Assembly: GCF_000275845.1 (NCBI RefSeq) | Contig: NW_006766887.1 | Location: 176,287-215,422, forward strand | DNA length: 39,136 bases | Direction of reading: 5' to 3' | DNA from: Dichomitus squalens LYAD-421 SS1 | Taxonomy: Eukaryota > Basidiomycota > Agaricomycetes > Polyporales > Polyporaceae | Part shown: in pieces, positions 11,145 through 22,959 of the stretch | Position numbering within the stretch: position 1 is the first letter of the stretch | Layout of the letters: each line of letters opens with the position of its first letter | Made by a program: the position numbers and the translations under genes | The notes under the pieces: model-generated | The model's input: only the letters and a program-made list of their open reading frames with translations | Database searches by the model: none | What the model was told of the DNA's origin: nothing

Positions 11145-11626
11145 GCATGTGCCGGCCCTAAATATGGGCGCCAAATGCCAGTCGCTCTGATTCTGACCAT
11201 TCTCTCGTCTACATCGACATTCTCCTGTTGCTTGTGACATCTGACTTTCATGGAACTATCTTAGGGTGCGTTGGGTACATGACTGCTGTCGTGTCTACAT
11301 TTCTTGGTCCCCTTTATCACCGTTCCTAGGGTGTGCATACAGTACCAGAGTCGTCGGGCAGAGCCCAGTGATGGACGGTCGGCATAAGGTAAGTCGCAAT
11401 CTTCAGAGTTGTGAGTTTCTCAGGTAAGTCCAGCTATGTTGTTTGGCCATTCTGGCAAAGATGTCGATCAGGTAAGTCACTCTTCTCAAATATCTGCATT
11501 CTCCCCGGTGAGTATTTGCTGCTCTTCCCTGAATATCTGACTCCGTCTACCCAAACTCCCATATGTGTCCTTAGTTTTGGCGTGGATGTACTGCAGGAGT
11601 GGCAAGGGTCAAAAGGACGTGGTCGT
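11145..11626. repeat. Left copy of a 482-bp direct duplication at an N gap
   Basis: This copy begins GCATGTGCCGGCCC and runs up to the first N at 11627. By eye it matches 11912-12393 at every base compared. Unmerged overlapping contig ends explain this best. Confidence 0.95.
11389..11513 (+). other. Cluster of strong 5' splice-site-like motifs
   Basis: GTAAGT occurs at 11389, 11424 and 11472, each preceded by AG, and GTGAGT at 11508. The second sits directly behind TTTCTCAG, so acceptor and donor are juxtaposed. No coding frame connects them. They may reflect an unrecognised non-coding transcript or chance. The same set recurs in the duplicated copy from 12156. Confidence 0.35.
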
Positions 11627-11911
11627 NNNNNNNNNNNNNNNNNNNNNNNNNNNNNNNNNNNNNNNNNNNNNNNNNNNNNNNNNNNNNNNNNNNNNNNNNN
11701 NNNNNNNNNNNNNNNNNNNNNNNNNNNNNNNNNNNNNNNNNNNNNNNNNNNNNNNNNNNNNNNNNNNNNNNNNNNNNNNNNNNNNNNNNNNNNNNNNNNN
11801 NNNNNNNNNNNNNNNNNNNNNNNNNNNNNNNNNNNNNNNNNNNNNNNNNNNNNNNNNNNNNNNNNNNNNNNNNNNNNNNNNNNNNNNNNNNNNNNNNNNN
11901 NNNNNNNNNNN
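11627..11911. other. Assembly gap of 285 N
   Basis: A run of undetermined bases. It abuts identical sequence on both sides, so the stated gap size is probably not physical. Confidence 0.99.
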
Positions 11912-12393
11912 GCATGTGCCGGCCCTAAATATGGGCGCCAAATGCCAGTCGCTCTGATTCTGACCATTCTCTCGTCTACATCGACATTCTCCTGTTGCTT
12001 GTGACATCTGACTTTCATGGAACTATCTTAGGGTGCGTTGGGTACATGACTGCTGTCGTGTCTACATTTCTTGGTCCCCTTTATCACCGTTCCTAGGGTG
12101 TGCATACAGTACCAGAGTCGTCGGGCAGAGCCCAGTGATGGACGGTCGGCATAAGGTAAGTCGCAATCTTCAGAGTTGTGAGTTTCTCAGGTAAGTCCAG
12201 CTATGTTGTTTGGCCATTCTGGCAAAGATGTCGATCAGGTAAGTCACTCTTCTCAAATATCTGCATTCTCCCCGGTGAGTATTTGCTGCTCTTCCCTGAA
12301 TATCTGACTCCGTCTACCCAAACTCCCATATGTGTCCTTAGTTTTGGCGTGGATGTACTGCAGGAGTGGCAAGGGTCAAAAGGACGTGGTCGT
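11912..12393. repeat. Right copy of the 482-bp direct duplication
   Basis: It starts with the same GCATGTGCCGGCCC right after the last N and ends at GGACGTGGTCGT, where the left copy stops. Sequence then continues uniquely. It is probably the same locus as 11145-11626. Confidence 0.95.
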
Positions 12394-12910
12394 TGAGAGT
12401 ACCAGAGGGTCTCGAGCTTGCATAGTTTATATTGATATCCCTACCTGTACTATGTACTCAGCATGCCGTAATGCGACCGTAACACTGCAATCTGCAGCGT
12501 GTTTAGCTACACTCTTGTACTGCATCATAAGTGATTCCCTATTGATTTCCAGCTGGCGCAAGCAAAGATCCGGCACCCGGAAACCGTGCAAATTCCCATG
12601 TTTTACAGGTGTAAATCCCGCCCTTCCGACCCGCTGTCTAACCGAGGTTTTTCTCCTGTCTGAGACCACGCCAGATTGACCGTGGAAAGCCGTCATCTTG
12701 ACGCGCTTTTTGCTCGTCCATAAACCGGTGTTCGACCAGGGTTTTCTGCTCCATTTCCTTGGCCGGACCGCACTATTTCCTCGGTTTTCCCCTGTGGGTT
12801 ATGCACAGTCCCGGGCGCCATAGTGTGTCATCATTGTTCTGTGGCTGTGAGTCATCCTTCTGGACTGAGCGGCTATGATGTGTTGCGTCAAATCACCTGC
12901 AAGGTTTAAG
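12394..12910. other. Gene-poor stretch left of the MITEs
   Basis: No coding potential or RNA gene is evident. It runs from the end of the duplicated copy to the TA that flanks the first inverted-repeat element. Confidence 0.5.
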
Positions 12911-13266
12911 TACAGTGCTTTGCAAAAAAGATTGCAGACCGAAGCGCGCGATTTTTGTTTGTCCCTGCTTTGTTTCCTGTCGGCTACGACGAGAATTCCT
13001 GTTTCGGACACCGGGGCGCTCACAAGGGCTCCGTTCGACAAGACCGTGCTTGAGTCTGAGCCCCATTTTCTGCTGCAAAAATGCACAAACACGTTCTTTG
13101 TCTCCACAATACAACTTTCTCAGTACTTCCGGTAGGTTTTCAGCTGAATCATTGACCATGCTGCAAAGAGGCTTCCGGTATCGCAGGTGTTTCCCCGGGT
13201 GGCCAAATAGGACCAAACCGGAATTTGCGCGCTTCGGTCTGCAATCTTTTTTTGCAAAGCACTGTA
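12911..13266. mobile_element. Tc1/mariner-type MITE, 352 bp, flanked by TA
   Basis: The element body is 12913-13264. It starts CAGTGCTTTGCAAAA and ends with the reverse complement. The inverted repeats match over about 38 bp (left 12913-12950) apart from one base in the A run (6 versus 7), then decay. TA lies at both flanks (12911-12912 and 13265-13266), as expected for TA target-site duplication. There is no transposase. It is best explained as a non-autonomous Tc1/mariner derivative. Open frames inside read through the repeats and are not genes. Confidence 0.85.
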
Positions 13267-14196
13267 AGATTGGCCGCCCGCACAACCTACTACATCATGT
13301 GCTCAGAACTCTTGACCTGCTTTGGCAAGGAGAAATGTTTGCAAAACTATAGGCTCAAGAGAGAGAGCCTTCCTTACATATGCAAAAACCAGAGAACTGT
13401 ACCTATATAGTGTCTCTAGAGTTCTCAGGTTCCCGATTTTCCGATTTGCCTTCCTGAACAAAGTAGATAGACATGCATTGTTCGCGATCTCTCAGGCGCT
13501 TAAGACGTGTCTGAATTGGGTACTGTCCAAGAAAGGCGAAATATCATTCCTGCTGGCAGGGAACATACGGCCTTGCCTTGCAACATGCCCAAACGAAAGC
13601 TACACCAGAGTAACTCGATCACAAATCTAGGGGCGCATGCACAGAAGAAACCAAGGGAACAATGACTGCGGGCCAGATGGAGCCGAGTAGCGAAAAACAA
13701 GGAGAATGTGCCGCTGGCAACACCAGAGGTGTGTTTGCCCAACTGGGTGATGTGCGCAAGCTTCCTAACAGAATGCACAATAGGTCCATTGCCCCAGGCA
13801 TCCAGGAAGTCTGATCGAAACCCTTGACAGGCGAAGAGAACAGGTCCTGCAAACATATCAGTCATTCAGTTAAGCTGTTGCCGAGATATCAAGGCCGGCT
13901 GCACTCACTTTCGGTTCCCCTGTACAAGGTAAGCATTGGAACCAATCAGATGTATACTAGCAGCATACATACATGTGAGTTTTGCATGAATACCCATTTT
14001 TATTCACTCACTTATTGTCTATACTATCCCCCTCTATATTCGTCCTTATACCTCCCTCCCATCTGCTGTCGACTCGTCGGTACAACATTTCTATGGACTT
14101 GTCAACTTAACTCATCGCGTTAACTAGTTTGACGCCTTACCCACGTGCTTCGTAACGCTGTGAGATAGTAGCAGGTTGTGCGGGCGGTCAATCTTA
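13265..14196. mobile_element. Second TA-flanked inverted-repeat element, 928 bp
   Basis: The body is 13267-14194. The left end reads AGATTGGCCGCCCGCACAAC; the right end reads the same motif in reverse complement with A for G at the seventh base. The repeats match over roughly 28 bp with two mismatches. TA flanks both sides (13265-13266 and 14195-14196), the left one shared with the neighbouring MITE. No transposase domain was recognised; a minus open frame at 13500-13865 is unassigned. The sequence suggests a second, different non-autonomous TA-target element. Confidence 0.72.
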
Positions 14197-14272
14197 GACA
14201 TCGAACTCAGCATGTGGAATGTGCCAAGCGAGGTGTTCGTGTTATTCGCGCGCAGTAACATGGGTGAACGCA

Positions 14273-14278
14273 TATAAG
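14273..14278 (+). promoter_or_regulatory. TATA box upstream of the MDR oxidoreductase gene
   Basis: TATAAG sits 85 bases before the ATG at 14358, with a pyrimidine-rich stretch between. It lies only about 78 bp to the right of the end of the second transposon-like element. Confidence 0.55.
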
Positions 14279-14357
14279 TTACCATGTTCACACGTCATCT
14301 CGCTTTCGCAACCCACGCCGTCTCCAGCTCACATATCGATCCCACACCTCTATAGTA

Positions 14358-15583
14358 ATGTCGACTCCCGCTCAGCAGAAGGCTCTTGTCCTTCAAGAGA
14401 AGGGCGGTCAGTTCGCCCTCATTAACCGTGAAGTCCCGACGCCGACTCGCGGCTCACTCCTCATCAAGAATGAGTCGGTTGGTCTCAACCCGGTGGATTG
14501 GAAGATCCAGCAGCTGGGCCTTTTCTTACAAGAGTACCCCGCCGTCATCGGGTTGGAAGCCGCCGGAACGGTTCACGCAGTGGGTGAGGGCGTCACCGAC
14601 TTCGAGAAAGGCGATCGAGTGCTGTACAAAGCGTCCTTCGGGAATGACGAGGCGCCCTACCAGCAGTACACATTGGTTAGCGCGATCCTCACCGCTAAGG
14701 TGAAAGCCTCCCAATACATGTAGATGGTGGAACCGTTCACTCATGCAGCGGGCTTCCAAGCTTCCCGATGGTATTTCCTTCGATGCAGCGGCCACTGTCC
14801 CGACTGCGCTCGCAACTGCTGCTGTTGCCCTGTACAACCAGCCTGGCGGTCCTCAGTATACCCCACCGTGGGCCGAGGGTGGCAGGGGCAAGTACGCTGG
14901 CCAGCCTCTGGTAATCACAGGGGGCGCAACCGTGGTCGGGTCCGCAGGTACGTCCGCCTCGTCCAATCCCTTCCTCAACCTGACGTTAACATCCGCAATG
15001 CAACAGCCATTCAGCTCGGCAAGCTCTCGGGCTTCTCGCCCATCATAACGACCGCCTCGCTCAAGAACGCCGCCCTACTCCAGTCATACGGCGCGGCACA
15101 CGTCCTCGACCGCAACCTCTCCGCCGACGCTTTGCGTGCGGAGGTCACCAAGCTCACCGGGGGCGCTCCCTCCTTCGTCCTTGACACCGTCTCGCTCCCG
15201 GAGACGCAAGCCGCCGCCTACGGGCTTCTCGCTCCCGGAGGCAAGCTGGTCGTGATCCTTCCCCCAAGCGTGTCAGAAACAACGGAGGGGAGGACAATCA
15301 CGGGGTTGGCGACTGGCGTCCGCCTTCAGCAGGACCCTCAGTTTGCGGAAGAGCTGTTCAAGGCGATCCCTGCCCTGCTCCAGTCGGGCGAGTTCAAAGT
15401 GAGCACCCGGTCACGGACCCGGATGGTTGAAGTTGCAAGTCGCTTACTTTTTGACCGTTTCAGCCGCTCAACGCCGAGGTTGTTCCTGGCGGTTTGGCGG
15501 GGATCGCCTCTGGCCTGGAGAAGTTGAAGAAGAACCAGGTCAGCGCCGCTAAACTCATCGTTCATCCTCAAGAGACCGCGTGA
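14358..15583 (+). CDS. MDR-superfamily oxidoreductase (zinc-less alcohol dehydrogenase / enoyl reductase-like)
   Basis: A medium-chain dehydrogenase/reductase that probably uses NAD(P)H to reduce a quinone, enal or enoyl substrate in the cytosol. Four exons: 14358-14699, 14749-14947, 15007-15398 and 15464-15583; 350 residues, the usual MDR length. The N-terminal GroES-like half shows SVGLNPVDWKIQ and VIGLEAAGTVHAVGEG with KGDRVL. The nucleotide-binding half shows VITGGATVVGSAAIQLGKL, a Rossmann glycine pattern, then YGAAHVLDRN and YGLLAPGGKLVVIL. The GHE zinc-binding signature of classical alcohol dehydrogenases is absent, so the zinc-independent branch (ToxD-like fungal enoyl reductases or quinone reductases) fits better. 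Introns are 49-65 nt and GT-AG. It converges on PIF1. Exact substrate unknown. Confidence 0.9.
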
Positions 15584-16364
15584 AGCCTTCAGCGGACCAG
15601 TCGCTTCCAGCTGTGCAGTCGGCTACAGAAGCTCCGGTCATCACATGATGTATACTACTGAACCTCGAACGTATGAGGAGTTACCGCACATGAAAGAGGT
15701 GCCGATTGATTCCTGGCATTGTTTTCGAGGGTGCTACGATGAAGCAGCGGTTTGTAGCGCGGATCGGAGCCGAAGCAGTCGCAGAGGGCGTTGAACTCAT
15801 TGATGATGTTCGAGGAAAGATCAGAGAACAACTGGCGACGACCGAGGGACAAGAATACCCGGTATGTCAAGCGAAGGCCGAATATGACCTGGTTGCCGTC
15901 CCTAGATGCATCGACGACCGTCGTCATCACTTCTGCGGGAGCGTGAGCAGTACGGCAAACTGAATGATAGGCGGACGTAATCATGAACGCGGGAAGCAAG
16001 GCAAGATTCGCGAGCGTTCTGAGCATTGGGCTCTAGACAAAATGGTTATCAACAAGGCGATACAATGTCGTCGTTCCTGTTCTGCTTGACGCGGGTGAAG
16101 CTAACAGACTCGAAGTGAGGAGCCACAGTATATCACGGGTGTCCTCGCCGGCTATCAGAGAGCATGAAGTCGGAGTTGGGGTGCTACGCTACTTACTTGT
16201 CTGTCAGTGTCACAGTGTTTGTTTAGCAACGCATATGGATTGGTATAATCTTACAATTACCCCTACCGTGTCGCGTATCGTAGTACTAATGGCCGTGCGC
16301 ACGAGACCTGGATCCAGCGCTAGCACCGTGCAGACCAAGAGACACCCTGCGTCTCCAAATACTT
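15584..16364. other. Convergent intergenic region between the MDR gene and PIF1
   Basis: This holds the 3' ends of two converging genes and one doubtful small ORF (described separately). Nothing else is supported. Confidence 0.5.
15655..16026 (-). CDS. Doubtful small hypothetical protein
   Basis: A single-exon frame of 123 codons with an ATG at 16026 and a hydrophobic N-terminus (LRTLANLALLPAFMI) that could be a signal peptide or anchor. It has no domain I recognise. The opposite strand carries an overlapping open frame of similar length but without an early ATG, so strand choice is uncertain. It lies between two convergent 3' ends, where a gene is possible but not required. Confidence 0.25.
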   Translation of the reverse strand: MLRTLANLALLPAFMITSAYHSVCRTAHAPAEVMTTVVDASRDGNQVIFGLRLTYRVFLSLGRRQLFSDLSSNIINEFNALCDCFGSDPRYKPLLHRSTLENNARNQSAPLSCAVTPHTFEVQ

Positions 16365-18908
16365 CTATGCGACAGTCTCGAGAGTCTTGCTCCACTCTAC
16401 CACCTTCGGGTGGGCCTTCACCTAACGCATATTTTGAGCAAACAATTCGTTCAAATCGCACAAAGTCAGCATACCTTCGCAGGATCGAAGTTCAGCACCT
16501 GGAGCCCGTCCAGGCAGGTCGCACGGGACAGAGCGACGTAGGCCTGGCCCTTCTCGAACACGCGCGCCAGGTCGACCTTGACGCGCTCGAGCGTCTGGCC
16601 CTGGGACTTGTGGATCGACATCGCCCACGCCAGGATGAGGGGCAGCTAAAATGAACGCGAACGCGAACGTGAGCACGCGCACCGCGCTCCGAGCCCGGCG
16701 CCCCTCACTCACCTGCACCCGGCTGACCTGCACCTCCCCGCTCGGGAGCTCGACCTTCCAGTTGTCCGCGGCGACGACCATCGTCCGCCTCGCGCCGCCC
16801 GGCTGGAGGAACTCGACGAGCGGGAGGAGCATGCGCGCGCCCAGGCTGGGCTTCGCCTCCTTCCCGCCCTTGCTCGCGGGCTTCCCCGCGCCTGTTGTCT
16901 CGGCGTCGTGCTCGCCCGGAGCCGCGCTGGGGTCGACGAAGCGCAGGACCTTGCCCATCGTGCCGTTTACGAGCGTCTCGTCGACGTTCTTGATGAGCAT
17001 CACCTGCGCGCCCTCCTTGAGGACGAGCCGCTTGGGCGCCATGAAGTTGGCGAGCATTTTGTCGCGCTGCGCCGGGTCCGAGATGCTGCCCCCGTCGTGC
17101 GCGTTGTAGACCTGCTCCTTGCCGGTGATGCCGCCCATGCGCACGCCGTTCGAGCGCTCGACGTCTTCGCGCCGCGGGAAGCTGCGGAGGGACGTGCGGG
17201 TCGGTCATATGTGTGGACGGTGGAGGAAGCAGGGGAGGGCTTACAGTTCTGTCGCGCCGAGTCCGTCCTCGTACACGATTTCTCTCTCGAGGCTGCGGAA
17301 CTTCGCTATCGACCGCTCCGACAGCTGTCCGAAGCGCATCTCGTTGAGCATGTCGACGAACTCAGGGTCGCGCTGACGGAAGACTTTCGTGAGGTTGAAG
17401 GTCTTTTTGATCGTCTCCGACCACATGGTTGCCTCAAACGCGAACTTCACAGCTTGGGAGCCCTTAGTGACAGGCGGAAGCTGGAAGAAGTCTCCGGTGA
17501 CGACGACCTGGGTTGCCGTCGTGGGGCGTCAAGGGGCTATGTAGGGAGGACAAAGGTGGATGTATGCACCTGAATTCCTCCAAACGGCAAGGAATTCTTG
17601 CGGATCCTGGAGCCGATCTGGGCCAGCTTGTCGAACAGATCGCCGTCAAGCATCGAGACTGCAGGAGAACGGGTGAGACGAGCAATAGCAACAACCGAAG
17701 AGAATCCAACCTTCGTCGATGATGAGGACCTTGGTACGCAGCCAGCGCGCGGTGGCTTTCTTGTTCTTCTGGACTCGGGTAATGAGGTTGTCTACGGGTT
17801 CTGCGCCAATGCCAATACCGGCGAAGGAATGGATGGTGACTCCCCCGACGTTACATGCAGCGATACCTACACCAAAGACGTGAAGCATATACTTGGAGAG
17901 ATGATTGAAGGAGTTTACCAGTGGAAGCAGTGACAGCCACAGCGTCGGCCGCTGTCCTGTACTTCTTCCGCAAGGTTCGGATGATCTCCCGTAGGAGAAC
18001 AGACTTGCCGGCACCTGTCGAGGTTAGAGTGAACGTAGGTATATGCGTCCTGTTATGTATGGCTATGCGAGCACTGTGCCGAGGTGATGGGCTGATATAT
18101 GCGCCATGTATGCCTCAGGCATTATTGCACATACACTTGACACGATGCGCGTAGTCCACCCTTGGCTCTTCTCTCTGAACGATAACTCACCAGCACTACC
18201 GGTGTAGAACAAGCTTAGCCCCGACTCGACCAGCTTGAGTATATGCGTCTGTTCTTGACTAAGGAAAATCGGAGCAGGCTTCGCCGACGAGCCACTTTTG
18301 GCTGCCACAACAAGCGTCGTCTCGTTAGTGTTCGTTTGTCGTGGCTTGCCAAACGCTCGCTGCGACGGGGCGCTGGGATAAGCAGGTCGTGAGGCCTGAG
18401 AGGGGGGTTTGTCGTCCCATGAGAAAGGCAGTTGTCGGCGCTTCGCAGGCGGGTTCTGGGAGGTCGACGGGCGTTTCTGTGACTGCGAGGACGACGCGAG
18501 GACGGACGAGGACGAGGAGACCTGCGCGTTTAACGCGTCTTGGATGTCTTTGAGGCGTTGCTCAAGTCCAGAAAGCTTCTTTGGCGGGGTGGGCTGCCAT
18601 GGAATCGTGTCGGGGTCGGAGGAGAGCGACTCTTGGCTCGCCGGAGGTAATGAGCTGGATGAGAAGTCTCGTTTGATAGAGCGAAGACCAGACATGGGCT
18701 GCTTCGATGTATTCGACATTTTCAAAGAGCGTGGCTGAGGTCGTAGGAAGCGTTTGGGGTCTACTGGGGCCACAGGACGGAGGAGGGAGGAAAGCAAGAC
18801 CGAGGTCGGTGGTGGGAACTGGCTTCTCGCCGCTTGACGCGTCTGGCACGTGACCGTGGCGTCTTTCATGTCTCCATTTCTTGTATAAAATGATGCAGCT
18901 GAGCGCAT
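16365..18908 (-). CDS. PIF1: ATP-dependent 5'-3' DNA helicase PIF1
   Basis: Pif1 unwinds DNA 5' to 3', resolves G-quadruplexes, removes telomerase from ends and maintains mitochondrial DNA. Eight exons: 18908-18191, 18014-17919, 17866-17711, 17658-17570, 17507-17245, 17181-16713, 16645-16475 and 16421-16365; 672 residues. A Ser/Pro-rich N-tail of about 215 residues precedes the core. Motif I is GSAGAGKS (K243), where most relatives have GTGKS; Walker B is VLIIDE (D322, E323) followed by VSML; motif III is [12 protein letters not shown]; then [14 protein letters not shown] and AYVALSRAT. The short last exon ends [15 protein letters not shown]. The first ATG gives an Arg-rich presequence; a second in-frame Met at residue 64 (18719) could give a nuclear form, as in yeast. 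It is divergent from the kinase gene. Confidence 0.94.
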
Positions 18909-19601
18909 GGCACGCAACGCTTACAAAAAAGCATACAAAGCAAACTCCCAGGTACCAGTGCCCTATTCGCAACGATATGGTGCCCAAGTACTCCTGCTCG
19001 TACGCACCGCGCTGAGCTGGCGTCTAAGGTATCGCTACATATGGGCGTCTATGTTGCCGCACATGCATCCCACCCCCTGTCACCTCGGAAAAATGTGGCT
19101 TGCACAGCATTCTGTTGGTCGCAGTGCCTGGAGTCTTCTTCAATGCGCAAGTCACCCACGGTACTTATCATCAGTAATAAAGCATGCAGGCATGCTTGTT
19201 GTGTATGGCTTGGGGTCGCTTCGCAAATATGGAGGCGACTTCTTATTGGGGCCGGCAGAGGGTGAACGGGATCGATAACAGAGATGGAGGCGCCGAGCGA
19301 CCTGGACAGCGGACAGGACGACAGGCAGAACTGCGCAAGAGACTGATTCCGTCAAAGTGCCCAAAGAGACCGCAAGGGACACATTTGGCCATCTGCGCGG
19401 TCTCTCGGGCTTTAAGAGCAGAGCTGGGCCAGGGAAAAGGGCCAGATTGGTGGCGATCGCGACCGTTGCTGTTGTTTTCTGTTGTGCGCCCGAGGGAAAT
19501 ACTGGGGACCTTCGCTCTGTAGTCGGCCACGACGAGCTCGAGCTCGCACCCCCTCCGTTCCTTCATCTTGCTTGTTCCATCATTCCGGTTACGTTGTCTC
19601 C
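18909..19601. promoter_or_regulatory. Divergent promoter region, PIF1 / PAK kinase
   Basis: A 693-bp interval between the start codons of two divergently read genes. No reading frame is convincing and no well-formed TATA box in a suitable place was found. Most of it is presumably promoter and 5' UTR. Confidence 0.4.
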
Positions 19602-22287
<2,686 letters not shown>

Positions 22288-22959
22288 GGGATCGTCGTCG
22301 CTGCATCGCCGGTATTGCCCCCTCTCGCTTCCTCGCTTCCTTTTCATCACGTCATGTCATGCACCGATCTATCTATATCCACCATCCACTCATTCCCATA
22401 TCCATCGATCGACTGAACTCCTCCCTATTAGTGTTGTGTACGCGCGCCGTCGCCGTGTTTCGATTAGGCCTCCCAACAATGTCTCCGTCTCCGACCCGGC
22501 TCCATTCCTGTCTCCGTTATGCACACTGGTCGCGCGTGTTGTTTGCAAATGCTCAGACGTCTAACCCTACGCTACGTTAGGATACGGATACGCGTCCCAG
22601 GGTGCAGTAGATTCCGCATTCGTTTCGCTCTCTCAATTTGGACGCGGTCGGGGCGGGGCAGTGCAGGGGGGTTACTCGACTCGGGCTGCTCATCGGGTTT
22701 TGCTGGTAGCGTTCAATGGTCTGGCAGCTGTATGTGCCCCGTCCTGGTGTATACCCGTGATGGTGATACCTGTGTTGTCCAATACGCCTGATCGGCCTGA
22801 AAGAGTGCATGATGGTATCATATTCCAGCAGACTGCTTCGATATACTACGTGTACAGTTGATTGCGATGTGTGGTGTGTGCATGTCGGACCGTGATGCGT
22901 GATGAGCATGCATAATTTATGGTGATGATAGTCGTAATTAGGTCGTAGCATGGTTCTCC
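22288..22959. other. Convergent intergenic region, PAK kinase / TEL1
   Basis: 672 bp separate the stop codons of two converging genes. The sequence is of lower GC and carries no supported gene. It should contain both 3' UTRs and poly(A) signals. Confidence 0.5.

Noticed and set aside
11411..12018. Open frames running through the N gap
   Set aside because: They are open only because N codons carry no stop; the flanks are a duplicated artefact.
12893..13285. Minus open frame of 130 codons across the first MITE
   Set aside because: It reads through both inverted repeats and matches no transposase pattern; the repeats explain it.
15706..15963. Plus open frame of 85 codons
   Set aside because: Lacks an ATG at the start, overlaps a minus frame of similar size, and shows no known motif.
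16422..16474. Alternative PIF1 C-terminus by reading through the last intron
   Set aside because: The correct frame meets a stop at once; splicing restores a conserved ending [15 protein letters not shown].
16908..17573. Long plus open frame opposite PIF1
   Set aside because: Crosses PIF1 introns and is the antisense of conserved helicase exons.
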